A stretch of DNA of 64,000 nt, from NCBI GenBank assembly GCA_963834755.1, contig CAWICQ010000011.1, positions 186,001-250,000 of the forward strand, written 5' to 3'. Shown one piece after another: positions 19,601-28,608 of this stretch. How positions within the stretch are numbered: the first letter of the stretch is position 1; each line of letters starts with the position of its first letter. Below the pieces are notes generated by a model. That model had not been told where the DNA came from and did not search any database. It saw only the letters and a list, made by a program, of their open reading frames with translations. A program made the position numbers and the translations under genes. This DNA comes from Dokdonella_A sp963834755. Lineage in GTDB: Bacteria; Pseudomonadota; Gammaproteobacteria; Xanthomonadales; Rhodanobacteraceae.

Positions 19601-19621
19601 CCGGCGGCCTTCGGCCGCCGG
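19601..19621. other. strong GC hairpin touching the kinase stop codon
   Basis: CCGGCGGCC-TTC-GGCCGCCGG, perfect 9-bp stem, directly downstream of the kinase stop (19622-19624). No T-tract; likely an RNA stability or attenuation element inside the operon. Confidence 0.6.
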
Positions 19622-20962
19622 TCATTCCAAAGGCAACCGGGCGTGCACTCGCGTGCCGCCTTCGCGACGGTTTTCGATCTCGATCTCGCCGCCAAGCGCG
19701 CGCGCGCGCTCGCGCATGCCGCGCACGCCGAAGTGACCGGGACGCTGCCAGTCATGCGGCAGTCCGCGGCCATCGTCGACGACGTCGAGCAGGAGCGCAT
19801 GCGCATCGCTGCCGATACGGATCGCGATGGTCCTGGCGTCGGCGTGTCGCAGCGCGTTGGTCACGGCTTCCTGAAGGATGCGATAGGTGGCCAGCGTGTA
19901 ACTTTCGCCAAGATCACTCGGTAGTGGTCCGAATTCGAGCGAAAACGCGACGTCCGGATGCAATCGCCGCCACTCGGCGACGCGTTCGGTCGCAGCGTCG
20001 GCGAGTTCCAGATTGTCCAGCGTGAGCGGACGAAGACGCGGAATCAGATCGTGCATCGCCGCGTAAAGTTTCGCGGCCGTATCGGCGATGAGCTGCACGG
20101 TCTGCTGTGCGGTCGCGTCGGCATCCGGTGCGCGGCGTGCGAGCGACAGCGCGAGACTGCGGATCGCGGTCAGGCTTTGTCCCATTTCGTCGTGCAACTC
20201 GCGCGCGATATGCGCGCGCTCGTCTTCGATGCGCGCCTGCACCACATCGGCGAGCTCGCGGCTTTGCTCCAGACGCAGGCGCGCATCGGCCGCTTCGGCA
20301 CGCGCGTTGAGGTTGTCCTCGACTGCAGCCGCCATGCGGTTGAATGCGAGCGCCATCTTGCCGGCCTCGGCGCCGGCGAGCGCCGGCAGTCGCGTGTGGA
20401 ACGCGCCGCGCTCCACGTCTTCCAGACCGCGCTCGATCGCGCGGAACGGCTGCGTCGCGCGACGCACCAGCCAGAACACCAGAAGGTTGCCGACCACGAG
20501 CACGCACGCGCCGACCTCCAGCAGCATCACGGTGTCGTCCCAGCCGTCGAGCACGGCGCGCGACGCGTTCGCTTCGATCGTGAGCGTGCTGTCGTAGAAG
20601 CGCAATTCGCTGCGCATCGGTTCGGGCGAGACCAGCGCCGAGTACCAGGCCGGCGCGTCGCGCCCGGCTTTGTACGGTGACGGCGGCGAGTGATAGACCT
20701 CGTTGCCCGCATCGTCGCGCAGCGTGATTTCGGTCGAGCGCACACGGCCGAGGCGTTCGAGCGATTCGAGCACGATCGGCGTGCTGGTCTGCGCGTAGGT
20801 GTTGACGAAATAACCGAGGAGCTGCGTCGCCACGCGATTGGCGGCTTCGGTCTCCTCGCGCACGCTGCGGCGCGTGTCGATCAATTCGAACGCAAGCACG
20901 ACGACCGTGAAGAGGACGATCACGCCGGCGAGCAGCAGATTGATCTGCAAGCGCAGGCTCAT
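19622..20962 (-). CDS. NarX/UhpB-type sensor histidine kinase
   Basis: 446 residues: transmembrane helix ~8-30 (LLLAGVIVLFTVVVLAFELI), periplasmic sensor ~31-150, second helix ~155-178 (GACVLVVGNLLVFWLV), HAMP, then the HisKA_3 box ERAHIARELHDEMGQSLTA with the phospho-His, and an ATPase domain (N box LQEAVTNALRHA, DDGRGLPHDW, GVRGMRERA). The ATG overlaps the aminopeptidase stop by 4 bp (ATGA). Start at 20962 chosen because the open frame upstream is the shadow of that gene. Signal unknown. Confidence 0.92.
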   Translation of the reverse strand: MSLRLQINLLLAGVIVLFTVVVLAFELIDTRRSVREETEAANRVATQLLGYFVNTYAQTSTPIVLESLERLGRVRSTEITLRDDAGNEVYHSPPSPYKAGRDAPAWYSALVSPEPMRSELRFYDSTLTIEANASRAVLDGWDDTVMLLEVGACVLVVGNLLVFWLVRRATQPFRAIERGLEDVERGAFHTRLPALAGAEAGKMALAFNRMAAAVEDNLNARAEAADARLRLEQSRELADVVQARIEDERAHIARELHDEMGQSLTAIRSLALSLARRAPDADATAQQTVQLIADTAAKLYAAMHDLIPRLRPLTLDNLELADAATERVAEWRRLHPDVAFSLEFGPLPSDLGESYTLATYRILQEAVTNALRHADARTIAIRIGSDAHALLLDVVDDGRGLPHDWQRPGHFGVRGMRERARALGGEIEIENRREGGTRVHARLPLE

Positions 20963-21972
20963 GCGCTCGTTCCCGGCGCTGGCGGCCAACGCGAGAAGTC
21001 GCCGTGCGCGGCGAACCCATCCGCTGCGCTTCGCGACAGCGCGAACGTCGCCGGATGCCACGGACTGTGGCCGGCCTGCGCGGCCCACGCGAGCCTGCTG
21101 CCCGCGCATGCACGATGCACGCGCCACGCATTGATCGGCCGGCAGATGCGATCGAGCTCGCCATGAATGATTGCGACCGGAATATCGCGCAACGTGCTCG
21201 CCGCGCGCAGGACGGCGCGGTCGCCGAGAAAGCAGCGTCGCTGCAGGTAATGCGCCTGCACACGATACTTCGCGATCAGACGCGTTGAGGCTTCGTCTGC
21301 GCGCGCGACGGGTGCTGCCGGCGGCCCGCGCGGCACGGACACCATGCTCGTCAACCGATCTTCGTAGGCCTGCCAGGCGGTGGCGATCTCGGCGCAACGT
21401 TCATCGCCGCGTGCGAAGCAGCGATCGAGCCAGGCGACGACATTGCGACGCCAGCGCCGCGGGATGACGCGCATGAACTCGTCGTGGACGTCCGGCGCGA
21501 GCGCAGCAACGCCATGAAAGAACCAATCGAGATCTTCGCGGCCGGTGAGGAACGTGCCGCGCAACAAGAGGCCCGAGACGCGGTCCGGATGCCGGCCCGC
21601 GTACCCGATCGCGAGCGCCGCGCCCCACGATCCGCCACAGACCAGCCAGCGTTCGATGCGGAGGTGTATGCGCAGTGCTTCGATATCCTCGATCAGCGCA
21701 TCGGTGTGGTTATGCTTCGTCTCGCCGAGCGGCGTGCTGCGTCCACAGCCGCGCTGGTCGAACTGCACGATGCGATAGCGCCCGGGGTCGACGATCTCGC
21801 GCTGCCGCGCGCTGCTGCCGGAGCCCGGGCCGCCGTGCAGGAGCACCGTCGGAATACCGTCCGATGCTCCGGCCTGCTCGTAGTAGACGCGATGCCCATG
21901 CCCAGCCTCGAGCCAACCGGCGGCGGGCGCTGCGGAGGCGGACGGCACATTCTGCAAGGGTGCGGACGACAT
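20959..21972 (-). CDS. pip: prolyl aminopeptidase (S33 family)
   Basis: 337-residue alpha/beta hydrolase that removes N-terminal proline. HGGPGSGSS (oxyanion), FDQRGCGRSTP, nucleophile elbow GGSWGAALAI, acid in IIHGELDRICRP and catalytic His in AAQAGHSPWHP match bacterial Pip. The start at 21972 precedes MSSAPLQNVPSA; a longer open frame has no family support. It is the first gene of an operon with the two-component system, and is divergent from pqqA over 225 bp. Confidence 0.9.
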   Translation of the reverse strand: MSSAPLQNVPSASAAPAAGWLEAGHGHRVYYEQAGASDGIPTVLLHGGPGSGSSARQREIVDPGRYRIVQFDQRGCGRSTPLGETKHNHTDALIEDIEALRIHLRIERWLVCGGSWGAALAIGYAGRHPDRVSGLLLRGTFLTGREDLDWFFHGVAALAPDVHDEFMRVIPRRWRRNVVAWLDRCFARGDERCAEIATAWQAYEDRLTSMVSVPRGPPAAPVARADEASTRLIAKYRVQAHYLQRRCFLGDRAVLRAASTLRDIPVAIIHGELDRICRPINAWRVHRACAGSRLAWAAQAGHSPWHPATFALSRSAADGFAAHGDFSRWPPAPGTSA

Positions 21973-22197
21973 CGAATCGATGCTACCGCATCCACGATCC
22001 GGGATCGCCCGCAGGCTCGGCCGCGATGTCCAGCTAAAGAAAATCGTGAGGCGCGAATCAGGACTACGGCGATGCGCCGGCACCCCGGACCGGATCACAC
22101 TCGACCCCGCATGGAAGCCGGCGCTACCGCTCCGGCACGTTGTCCAGACCCACCGGCGTTCCATGGCCGGCGGTTTCTCCGAACGAGAGGTCGCGTC

Positions 22198-22272
22198 ATG
22201 AAGTGGGAAACACCGCAAGCAAGCGATCAACGCTTCGGCTTCGAAATCACGATGTACATCTCCACCCGCTAA
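22198..22272 (+). CDS. pqqA: PQQ precursor peptide PqqA
   Basis: 24-residue peptide MKWETPQASDQRFGFEITMY plus ISTR. The conserved E-x-x-x-Y pair (Glu16, Tyr20 in GFEITMYI), cross-linked by PqqE and cut out to form pyrroloquinoline quinone, is intact. GAGAGG lies upstream of the ATG. It heads the pqqABCDE operon, and a strong hairpin follows its stop. Confidence 0.95.
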   Translation: MKWETPQASDQRFGFEITMYISTR

Positions 22273-22290
22273 GGCGGACCGCCGCGACAT

Positions 22291-22316
22291 GCCGCCGGAA
22301 TGGCCTTTCCGGCGGC
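22291..22316. terminator. hairpin between pqqA and pqqB (attenuator-like)
   Basis: GCCGCCGGAA, loop TGGCCT, TTCCGGCGGC: perfect 10-bp stem, 18 bp after the pqqA stop, without a clear T-tract. Such a structure can hold back read-through or stabilise the pqqA message. Confidence 0.7.
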
Positions 22317-22362
22317 GTGCTCGCGGCACTTGCGCCATCGGCTACCGGAGAATCCGCCGCGC

Positions 22363-23281
22363 ATGCGCGTTCTCGTACTCGGCTCGGCGGCCGGCGGCGG
22401 ATTTCCGCAGTGGAACTGCAACTGCCGCAACTGCGACGGTGTGCGCCGCGGCACGCTGAACGCGCGCGCGCGCACGCAGTCTTCGATCGCCCTGACCGGC
22501 GATGGCGTAAGCTGGCTGCTGTGCAACGCCTCGCCCGATATTCTGACGCAACTTCGCAACGCGCCGGCGCTGCAACCGGCGCGCGCGCTGCGCGACACGG
22601 CGATCGGCGCCGTGCTGCTGATCGACGCGCAAGTCGATCATGCAACCGGCCTTCTGATGCTGCGCGAGCATCGGCAACCGCTCGACATCTGGTGTACCGA
22701 TCCGGTACGCGAAGATCTCACCAGCGGCAATCCGCTATTCCGGATACTCGGGCACTACTGCGGCGTCAACGAGCATCGCATTCCGCTCGGCGGCGAGACG
22801 TTCCCGATTCCGTCGGTGCCCGGTCTCACGTTCGCGGCGTTCGCGCTGAAAAGCAATGCGCCGCCATACTCGCCGCGTCGCGACCGGCCGGCGCCTGGCG
22901 ACAACATCGGGATCGAAATCACGGATGTCGCGAGTGGCCGGCGGCTTTTCTACGCGCCCGGCCTTTGCGAAATCGGAACCGACGTGGCTGACGCCCTCGC
23001 CCGCGCCGATTGCGTGCTCGTCGACGGCACGTGCTGGAACGACGATGAGCTCGTCGCGCTCGGCATCTCGAAGAAACGCGCCCGCGATATGGGGCATCGA
23101 CCGCTCGACGGCGAGCAAGGCATGCTCGAACTCCTCGCGCGTTTGCCCGCGTCGACGCGCAAGATACTCATCCACATCAACAACACCAATCCGATTCTCG
23201 ACGAAGACAGCGCGCGAGCACGCACACGTGCGCGCTGCCGGCATCGAGATCGCGCACGACGGCATGGAGATCGCGCTGTAA
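22363..23281 (+). CDS. pqqB: PQQ biosynthesis protein PqqB, frameshifted near C-terminus
   Basis: Metallo-beta-lactamase-fold protein of PQQ biosynthesis, reported to hydroxylate the tyrosine of the cross-linked di-amino acid. Hallmarks: MRVLVLGSAAGGGFPQWNC, the Cys-rich NCNCRNCDG zinc site, QVDHATGLLMLREH, DGTCWNDDEL, LIHINNTNPILDEDS. The frame breaks at about 23211-23216; dropping one base restores EHAHVRAAGIEIAHDGMEIA and a ~305-residue protein of normal length. The TAA overlaps the ATG of pqqC. Confidence 0.93.
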
Positions 23282-23993
23282 TGGACGCACCGGCGAGGAA
23301 AGCGGCGTGGAATCACGCAAGAGTTCGAGGCCAAGCTTCGCGAGAGCGGCGCGGCTTATCACATCCACCATCCATTCAATCGTCATGCTCAACGAGGGCA
23401 AGGCGACGCGCGAGCAGATCCGCGGATGGGTCGCGAACCGTTACTACTACCAGATATCGATTCCGGTAAAGGACGCTGCGATCTTGTCGAATTGCCCTTC
23501 GCGCGCGATGCGGCGCGAATGGGTCCAGCGCATCCTCGATCACGACGGCTACGGCGATGATGCGGGCGGCATCGAAGCGTGGACGCAGCTCGCTGTCGCG
23601 GTCGGTCTTTCGCGTGAAGAACTCGAGGATCTGCGTCACGTGCTACCCGGAGTGCGTTTCGCGGTCGACGCGTACGTGAATTTCGCGCGCCGCGCGCCGT
23701 GGCAGGAAGCGGTGTGCTCGTCGCTGACCGAGCTTTTCGCGCCGAAGATCCACAAGGAACGCCTCGCCAACTGGCCCGAGCACTATCCGTGGATCGAAAC
23801 GACCGGCCTTCAGTACTTCCGCAACCGGCTCACGCAGGCGCGTCGCGACGTCGAGCAGGCGCTGTCGGTCACGCTCGACTATTTCAGGACGCGCGCGGAA
23901 CAGGAGCGCGCGCTCGGTATCCTCAAGTTCAAGCTCGACGTGCTGTGGGCGATGAACGATGCGATGGCCCTCGGCTATGCAAGCAAGAGCTGA
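23281..23993 (+). CDS. pqqC: pyrroloquinoline-quinone synthase PqqC, two frameshifts
   Basis: Cofactorless oxidase for the last ring closure and oxidation of PQQ. In the intact part: MLNEGKATREQIRGWVANRY, YYQISIPVKDAAILSNCP, VRFAVDAYVNFARRA, TELFAPKIHKERL, FKLDVLWAMNDAMALGY. The N-terminus EFEAKLRESGAAYHIHHPFN is present but in another frame; one extra base near 23384 and another between ~23293 and 23325 must be removed to link ATG 23281 to the rest, giving ~236 residues, the family length. The catalytic His in HIHHPFN is preserved. Confidence 0.92.
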
Positions 23994-24267
23994 CGGTCCT
24001 TCCACGAAGAATGGCATCCCGCGCATCGGACGCGGTTTTCGCCTGCAATGGGAGCCGGTGCAGTCGGCGCACGTGCTGCTGTACCCGGAAGGCATGGTGA
24101 AGCTCAATGCGAGCGCGGGCGAAATCCTGCTGCGCTGCGACGGCGCAACGCCCGTCGAAGCGATCGTCGCCGACCTCGAGAAGCGTTTCGCGACCAGCGG
24201 TCTCGAACGCGACGTGCGCGCGTTTCTCGACCTCGCCGCGGAACAGCGCTGGGTGGAATGGATATGA
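23977..24267 (+). CDS. pqqD: PqqA-binding chaperone PqqD
   Basis: 96-residue RRE-fold protein that presents PqqA to PqqE: GFRLQWEPVQSAHVLLYPEG, LNASAGEILLRCDG, VEAIVADLEKRF, FLDLAAEQRWVEW. ATG at 23977 overlaps the pqqC end by 17 bp, and the stop overlaps the pqqE ATG by 4 bp. Confidence 0.93.
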   Translation: MQARADGPSTKNGIPRIGRGFRLQWEPVQSAHVLLYPEGMVKLNASAGEILLRCDGATPVEAIVADLEKRFATSGLERDVRAFLDLAAEQRWVEWI

Positions 24268-25418
24268 GCGATTCGGTCAAACCCGCGGACGGAAGCACGA
24301 CCGGCATTGGTCCGCCGCATTGGCTGCTCGCCGAGCTCACCTATCGCTGCCCGTTGCACTGCGTGTTCTGCTACAACCCGGTCGACTTCGCCAAACACGA
24401 AGACGAGCTTTCCACCGCCGACTGGATCCGCGTGCTGCGCGAAGCGCGCGCGATCGGCGCGGTGCAGTGCGGTTTCTCGGGCGGCGAGCCGCTGCAGCGC
24501 AACGATCTCGAGATTCTCGTCGCCGAGGCGCACAAGCTCGGCTACTACACCAACCTGATCACTTCTGGTATCGGTCTCAACGAGCAGCGCATCGAGTGGC
24601 TCAAGGAAGCCGGACTCGATCACATCCAGCTTTCGTTCCAGGATTCGACGCGCGAGGTCAACGATTTCCTGTCTTCGACGCGCACGTTCGATCTGAAGCG
24701 CAAAGCCGCCGCGCTGATCAAACAGCACGGTTACGCGATGGTCATGAATTGCGTGATCCATCGGCTCAACATCGATCACATCGACACCATCATCGCGCTC
24801 GCCGTCGAACTCGAAGCCGATTACCTCGAACTTGCCAACACGCAGTTCTATTCGTGGGCACGCATCAACATCGATCAACTGCTGCCGACGCGCGAGCAGC
24901 TGATCCACGCCGAAGAAGTGACGAACCACTGGCGCGAAAAGCTCGGCTCGAAGATGAAACTCTTCTTCGTCGTGCCGGACTATTACGAATCACGACCGAA
25001 GAAATGCATGAACGGCTGGGGCAACGTGTTCATGACGATCGCGCCCGACGGCGTCGCCCTGCCCTGCCACACGGCGCGCATGCTGCCCGGCCTCGCATTC
25101 CCGAATGTCCGCGAGCACAGCATCGGTGAGATCTGGTATCAGTCCGAAGGCTTCAACCGCTATCGCGGCACGGGCTGGATGAAGGAACCTTGCGTGAGCT
25201 GTCCCGAGCGCGAGAAGGATCTCGGCGGCTGCCGCTGCCAGGCGTACATGCTGGCGCAGGATCCTGCGGCAGCCGATCCCGTGTGCGACAAGTCGCCGCG
25301 TCACGAGGAGCTGGTCGCGACCGTCGATCGTTTGCAGACGCGCCGCGACGAGCCGACCGCCATGCCGCTGGTATTCCGTGGTCGCAAGGAATCTCTCGCG
25401 GCGAAACGGTCATTCTGA
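24264..25418 (+). CDS. pqqE: radical SAM cyclase PqqE
   Basis: 384-residue radical SAM/SPASM enzyme that forms the Glu-Tyr carbon-carbon bond in PqqA. SAM cluster CPLHCVFC (CxxxCxxC), GFSGGEPLQRND, LSFQDSTREVNDF. SPASM auxiliary-cluster cysteines in KKCMNGWG, LPCHTARM, CVSCPEREKDLGGCRC and VCDKSPRHEE. Start ATG in ATGAGC overlapping pqqD. Confidence 0.96.
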   Translation: MSDSVKPADGSTTGIGPPHWLLAELTYRCPLHCVFCYNPVDFAKHEDELSTADWIRVLREARAIGAVQCGFSGGEPLQRNDLEILVAEAHKLGYYTNLITSGIGLNEQRIEWLKEAGLDHIQLSFQDSTREVNDFLSSTRTFDLKRKAAALIKQHGYAMVMNCVIHRLNIDHIDTIIALAVELEADYLELANTQFYSWARINIDQLLPTREQLIHAEEVTNHWREKLGSKMKLFFVVPDYYESRPKKCMNGWGNVFMTIAPDGVALPCHTARMLPGLAFPNVREHSIGEIWYQSEGFNRYRGTGWMKEPCVSCPEREKDLGGCRCQAYMLAQDPAAADPVCDKSPRHEELVATVDRLQTRRDEPTAMPLVFRGRKESLAAKRSF

Positions 25419-25420
25419 AA

Positions 25421-27445
25421 GTGGGCGGCACGCCGACCGTGGGCCGTGCACACGCATCGCCGATCGTCGAATCGGACCAGCCGCTCGGCGACGCGCCCGA
25501 GCCGATCCGCTTCGACGTGCGCGATCTCGATCCGGCCGCCGATCCGCGCAACGATCTCGACGCATTCGTCAACGCGCGCTGGCGCGCCGCGCATCCCGTG
25601 CCTGCCGATCGTTCGTGTTGGGACGGTTTTGCGATCCTCACCGAACGCGCATTGCGTGCGCAGGCGGCGATTGCCGCCGAAGCGGCGCAGGCCGATGCGC
25701 CGCTCGGCACTCCCGAGCGCATTGTCGGTGACTTCTGGCTGAGCGGCCTGCGCGTGTCGACCGACGCTGGCCTCGATCTGCTCCGCGACGAGCTGGCACG
25801 CGTCGACCGCCTCGACACGCCCGAGGCGATCGCCGCGTACGTGCGCGACCGCCACGCACGCGGCATCGGTGTCCTGTTCCACTTCGATGCCGAGCCCGAC
25901 TTCGCCGCTCCGGATCGCACGATCGCGTGCATCACGCAAGGCGGGCTCGGTCTTCCCGATCGCGACGACTATTTCGATACATCGCCACGCGGCATGGCGC
26001 GCCGTCGCGCCTATCTCGCCCATATCGAAGCGATGCTCGAGCTCTGTGAAACACCCCGCGCATCGACGCTGGCCGACGACGTGCTGGCGTTCGAGACCGA
26101 GCTCGCCGCCGCGTCGATTTCGCGCAGAACGCTTGCACGCGATATCGGCGCGCGGTTTCGCGCGGTTTCCATCGACACCGCCGATCGCGCCGATCCGTGC
26201 TTTTCGTGGCGTCGCTTCTTCCAAACGTTGGACATCCGCCCGCCGCGTCGTTTCTCGCTGGCGATGCCCGCGTTTCATGCCGCGGTCGAGGACGCACTGC
26301 ACAAAACCTCCGCGCCGGTCTGGCGCGCGTACTTGCGTTTTCACACGACCAACGACGCCGCGCCTTTCCTTGGCGACGCATTCGCGGCGGCGTACCACCG
26401 TTTCCATGGCGAAACCTTGCGCGGCCAGCAGACGCTCGCGGCACGCTGGAAACGCACGCTCGACGCGATCAACGCGAACGTCGGCGAGGTCATGGGACGG
26501 CTCTTCGTCGCCCGATGTTTCGACTCAGCGTCGAAACGGCACGTCGAGCGCATCGCCGAAAGTTTGCGCGCTGCGTTGCGGACGAGACTCGAGAACAACC
26601 CATGGATGGGCGAGCAGACCCGGCGTGCCGGGCTCGCGAAACTATCCGCGCTGACGTTCAAGATCGGCTATCCGGAGCGCTGGCGCGACACGTCCGCACT
26701 GGTTACCGACCGCAGCTCGCTCTATGCGAACGTGCTCGCCGCACGTCGTTTCGATCTGCAACAACGCATTGCGCGTATCGACCGGCAAACCGATCGCAGT
26801 CTCTGGCCGATGCCGCCGCAATGCGTCAACGCGGGCTACGACCCGCAACGCAACGAGATTATTTTTCCGGCGGCGATCCTCGCGCCGCCATTCTTCGATC
26901 CGGATGCGGACGCGCCGCTCAACTACGGCGGAATCGGCGCCGTCATCGCGCACGAGATGATTCATGGCTACGACGACCAGGGCAGCCGCTTCGGCGCCGA
27001 AGGGCGGTTTGAAGATTGGTGGGCGCCCGAAGATCGCGCGCGTTTCGACACATTGACCGCGCGCATGATCGCGCGATTCGAGCACCTGCTGGATGATGGC
27101 GATCCGATCGACGGACGCCTGACGCTCGGCGAGAACGTCGCTGATTTCGGCGGCCTCGCCGTCGCCTGCGACGCATTGCGAGAAGCATGTCGATATGCCG
27201 GCGCGGATCCGATGATCGACGGTTACTCGCGCGCGCAGCGATTCTATTTCGCGTGGGCGATGCTGTGGCGGCAGAACCTGACGCTTGGCGAAGCGCGCTT
27301 TCGCCTGCAGCATGATCCGCATGCTCCGGCGAGCGCACGCGCCAACGCGGCCCCCGCGAATCTGGCGGAGTATGCCCAGGCGTTCCGTTGCAAGCCGGGT
27401 GATCAAATGTGCGTGGAAGCGGCCGATCGAATCGATATCTGGTAA
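25421..27445 (+). CDS. M13 (neprilysin-type) zinc metallopeptidase in the pqq operon
   Basis: 674 residues from a GTG at 25421, two bases after the pqqE stop. N-terminal part DPRNDLDAFVNARWRAAHPV and GGLGLPDRDDYF are M13 hallmarks; zinc site HEMIH in IAHEMIHGYDDQGSRF, third ligand Glu in GENVADFGGLA. The substrate-binding N-A-Y/F motif reads N-A-G (VNAGYDPQRNEI), and the usual C-terminal CxxW is RIDIW without the Cys. Xanthomonad M13 proteins are normally periplasmic, but no signal peptide or lipobox is visible here, suggesting a cytoplasmic enzyme. It may replace the M16 PqqF/PqqG proteases that trim cross-linked PqqA; this is inference from position. Confidence 0.88.
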   Translation: MGGTPTVGRAHASPIVESDQPLGDAPEPIRFDVRDLDPAADPRNDLDAFVNARWRAAHPVPADRSCWDGFAILTERALRAQAAIAAEAAQADAPLGTPERIVGDFWLSGLRVSTDAGLDLLRDELARVDRLDTPEAIAAYVRDRHARGIGVLFHFDAEPDFAAPDRTIACITQGGLGLPDRDDYFDTSPRGMARRRAYLAHIEAMLELCETPRASTLADDVLAFETELAAASISRRTLARDIGARFRAVSIDTADRADPCFSWRRFFQTLDIRPPRRFSLAMPAFHAAVEDALHKTSAPVWRAYLRFHTTNDAAPFLGDAFAAAYHRFHGETLRGQQTLAARWKRTLDAINANVGEVMGRLFVARCFDSASKRHVERIAESLRAALRTRLENNPWMGEQTRRAGLAKLSALTFKIGYPERWRDTSALVTDRSSLYANVLAARRFDLQQRIARIDRQTDRSLWPMPPQCVNAGYDPQRNEIIFPAAILAPPFFDPDADAPLNYGGIGAVIAHEMIHGYDDQGSRFGAEGRFEDWWAPEDRARFDTLTARMIARFEHLLDDGDPIDGRLTLGENVADFGGLAVACDALREACRYAGADPMIDGYSRAQRFYFAWAMLWRQNLTLGEARFRLQHDPHAPASARANAAPANLAEYAQAFRCKPGDQMCVEAADRIDIW

Positions 27446-27611
27446 GGGCCACGATCGCGAAACGCCGTGCGTCGGCGAATCGCCAACCGTTTGCATGCGT
27501 AGATTGGGAATGACCTCGATCCACAATCTCGCGAGCGCTGGCGATTCCTCGGTACACCCGAGAATGCGGATACGCGTGGCAACGAAAACGGATCCGGCGA
27601 ATGCGCGGACC

Positions 27612-28595
27612 CTAGCGCGAACGCAAGCGCGCGACGATCGCGTCGATGAATGTCGACGGCAGCTCGGCGCTCACCGGCACGCACCAGACATCCGGCGAGG
27701 CGAAACTCACGCACTTGATCGCGTCCTTTTCGGTCATCAGCACCGGCAAGCGATCGCCGAATTCGAGATCGGCCGGAACGAACGCGTGATGATCCGCGAA
27801 CGCATGCGGAACGACATCGATGCCACGCGCCTGCAGGCCCGTGAAGAAACGCGCCGGATTGCCGATTCCCGCAACCGCGTGCACGCGCTTGCGCACGAAT
27901 GACGATAGCGGACGCGTGCGCGAGGCGCCGGCAACCGCGACGGCCATGTCGCCCATGAGCCGCATCGCGATTTCGCCCGGCTCCGCGCCGGCGCCGTTGC
28001 AGACGCGGAAATCGACCCGCGACAGGCGATCGAGCGGTTCGCGCAGCGGCCCTGCGGGCAGCAGGCGTTCGTTGCCGAAACGGCGTTGGCCGTCGATGAC
28101 GCAGATCTCGATGTCACGCGCGAGCGACGGATTCTGCAAGCCGTCGTCGGCGATCACGACATTGGCGCCCTGCTTCACCAGCAGCGCCGCGGCCTGCGCG
28201 CGATCGCGACCGATCGCTACTTGCGCTCCAGTGCGGCGTCGTATCAGGCAGGGTTCGTCGCCATAGCGGCGCGGATCGGGCGCTTCATCGAGCACCGCGG
28301 CCGCGTGCTGTGATCCACCGTAACCTCGGCTGACGATCGCCGGACGCATGCCGCGCGCGCGCAGCGCTTCCACGAGTGCGATCACGAGCGGCGTCTTGCC
28401 GCTGCCGCCCGCGGTGATATTGCCGACCACGACGACCGGCACGTCGATGCGCGTGATGCGGCGCAAACCAAGCCGGTACATCGCCAGATGCAGCGCGCGC
28501 AAAGCACGATAGACCGGCACCAGCGCCGACAGCCAGAACGGAACCTGCTCGCCGTCATACCAGACGCGCAGCAGGCGGACCGCGATGCCGCTCAC
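27612..28595 (-). CDS. lpxK: tetraacyldisaccharide 4'-kinase LpxK
   Basis: 327 residues, sixth step of lipid A synthesis at the inner membrane. N-terminal hydrophobic helix (PFWLSALVPVYRALRALHLA), P-loop GNITAGGSGKTPL, SRGYGG, GDEPCLI, VVIADDGLQNPSL with the metal/base Asp pair, and MTEKDAIK near the C-terminus. Last gene of the msbA-lpxK pair (13-bp gap). Convergent with the M13 gene. Confidence 0.95.
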   Translation of the reverse strand: MSGIAVRLLRVWYDGEQVPFWLSALVPVYRALRALHLAMYRLGLRRITRIDVPVVVVGNITAGGSGKTPLVIALVEALRARGMRPAIVSRGYGGSQHAAAVLDEAPDPRRYGDEPCLIRRRTGAQVAIGRDRAQAAALLVKQGANVVIADDGLQNPSLARDIEICVIDGQRRFGNERLLPAGPLREPLDRLSRVDFRVCNGAGAEPGEIAMRLMGDMAVAVAGASRTRPLSSFVRKRVHAVAGIGNPARFFTGLQARGIDVVPHAFADHHAFVPADLEFGDRLPVLMTEKDAIKCVSFASPDVWCVPVSAELPSTFIDAIVARLRSR

Positions 28596-28608
28596 GGCGC
28601 GCGCCCGT

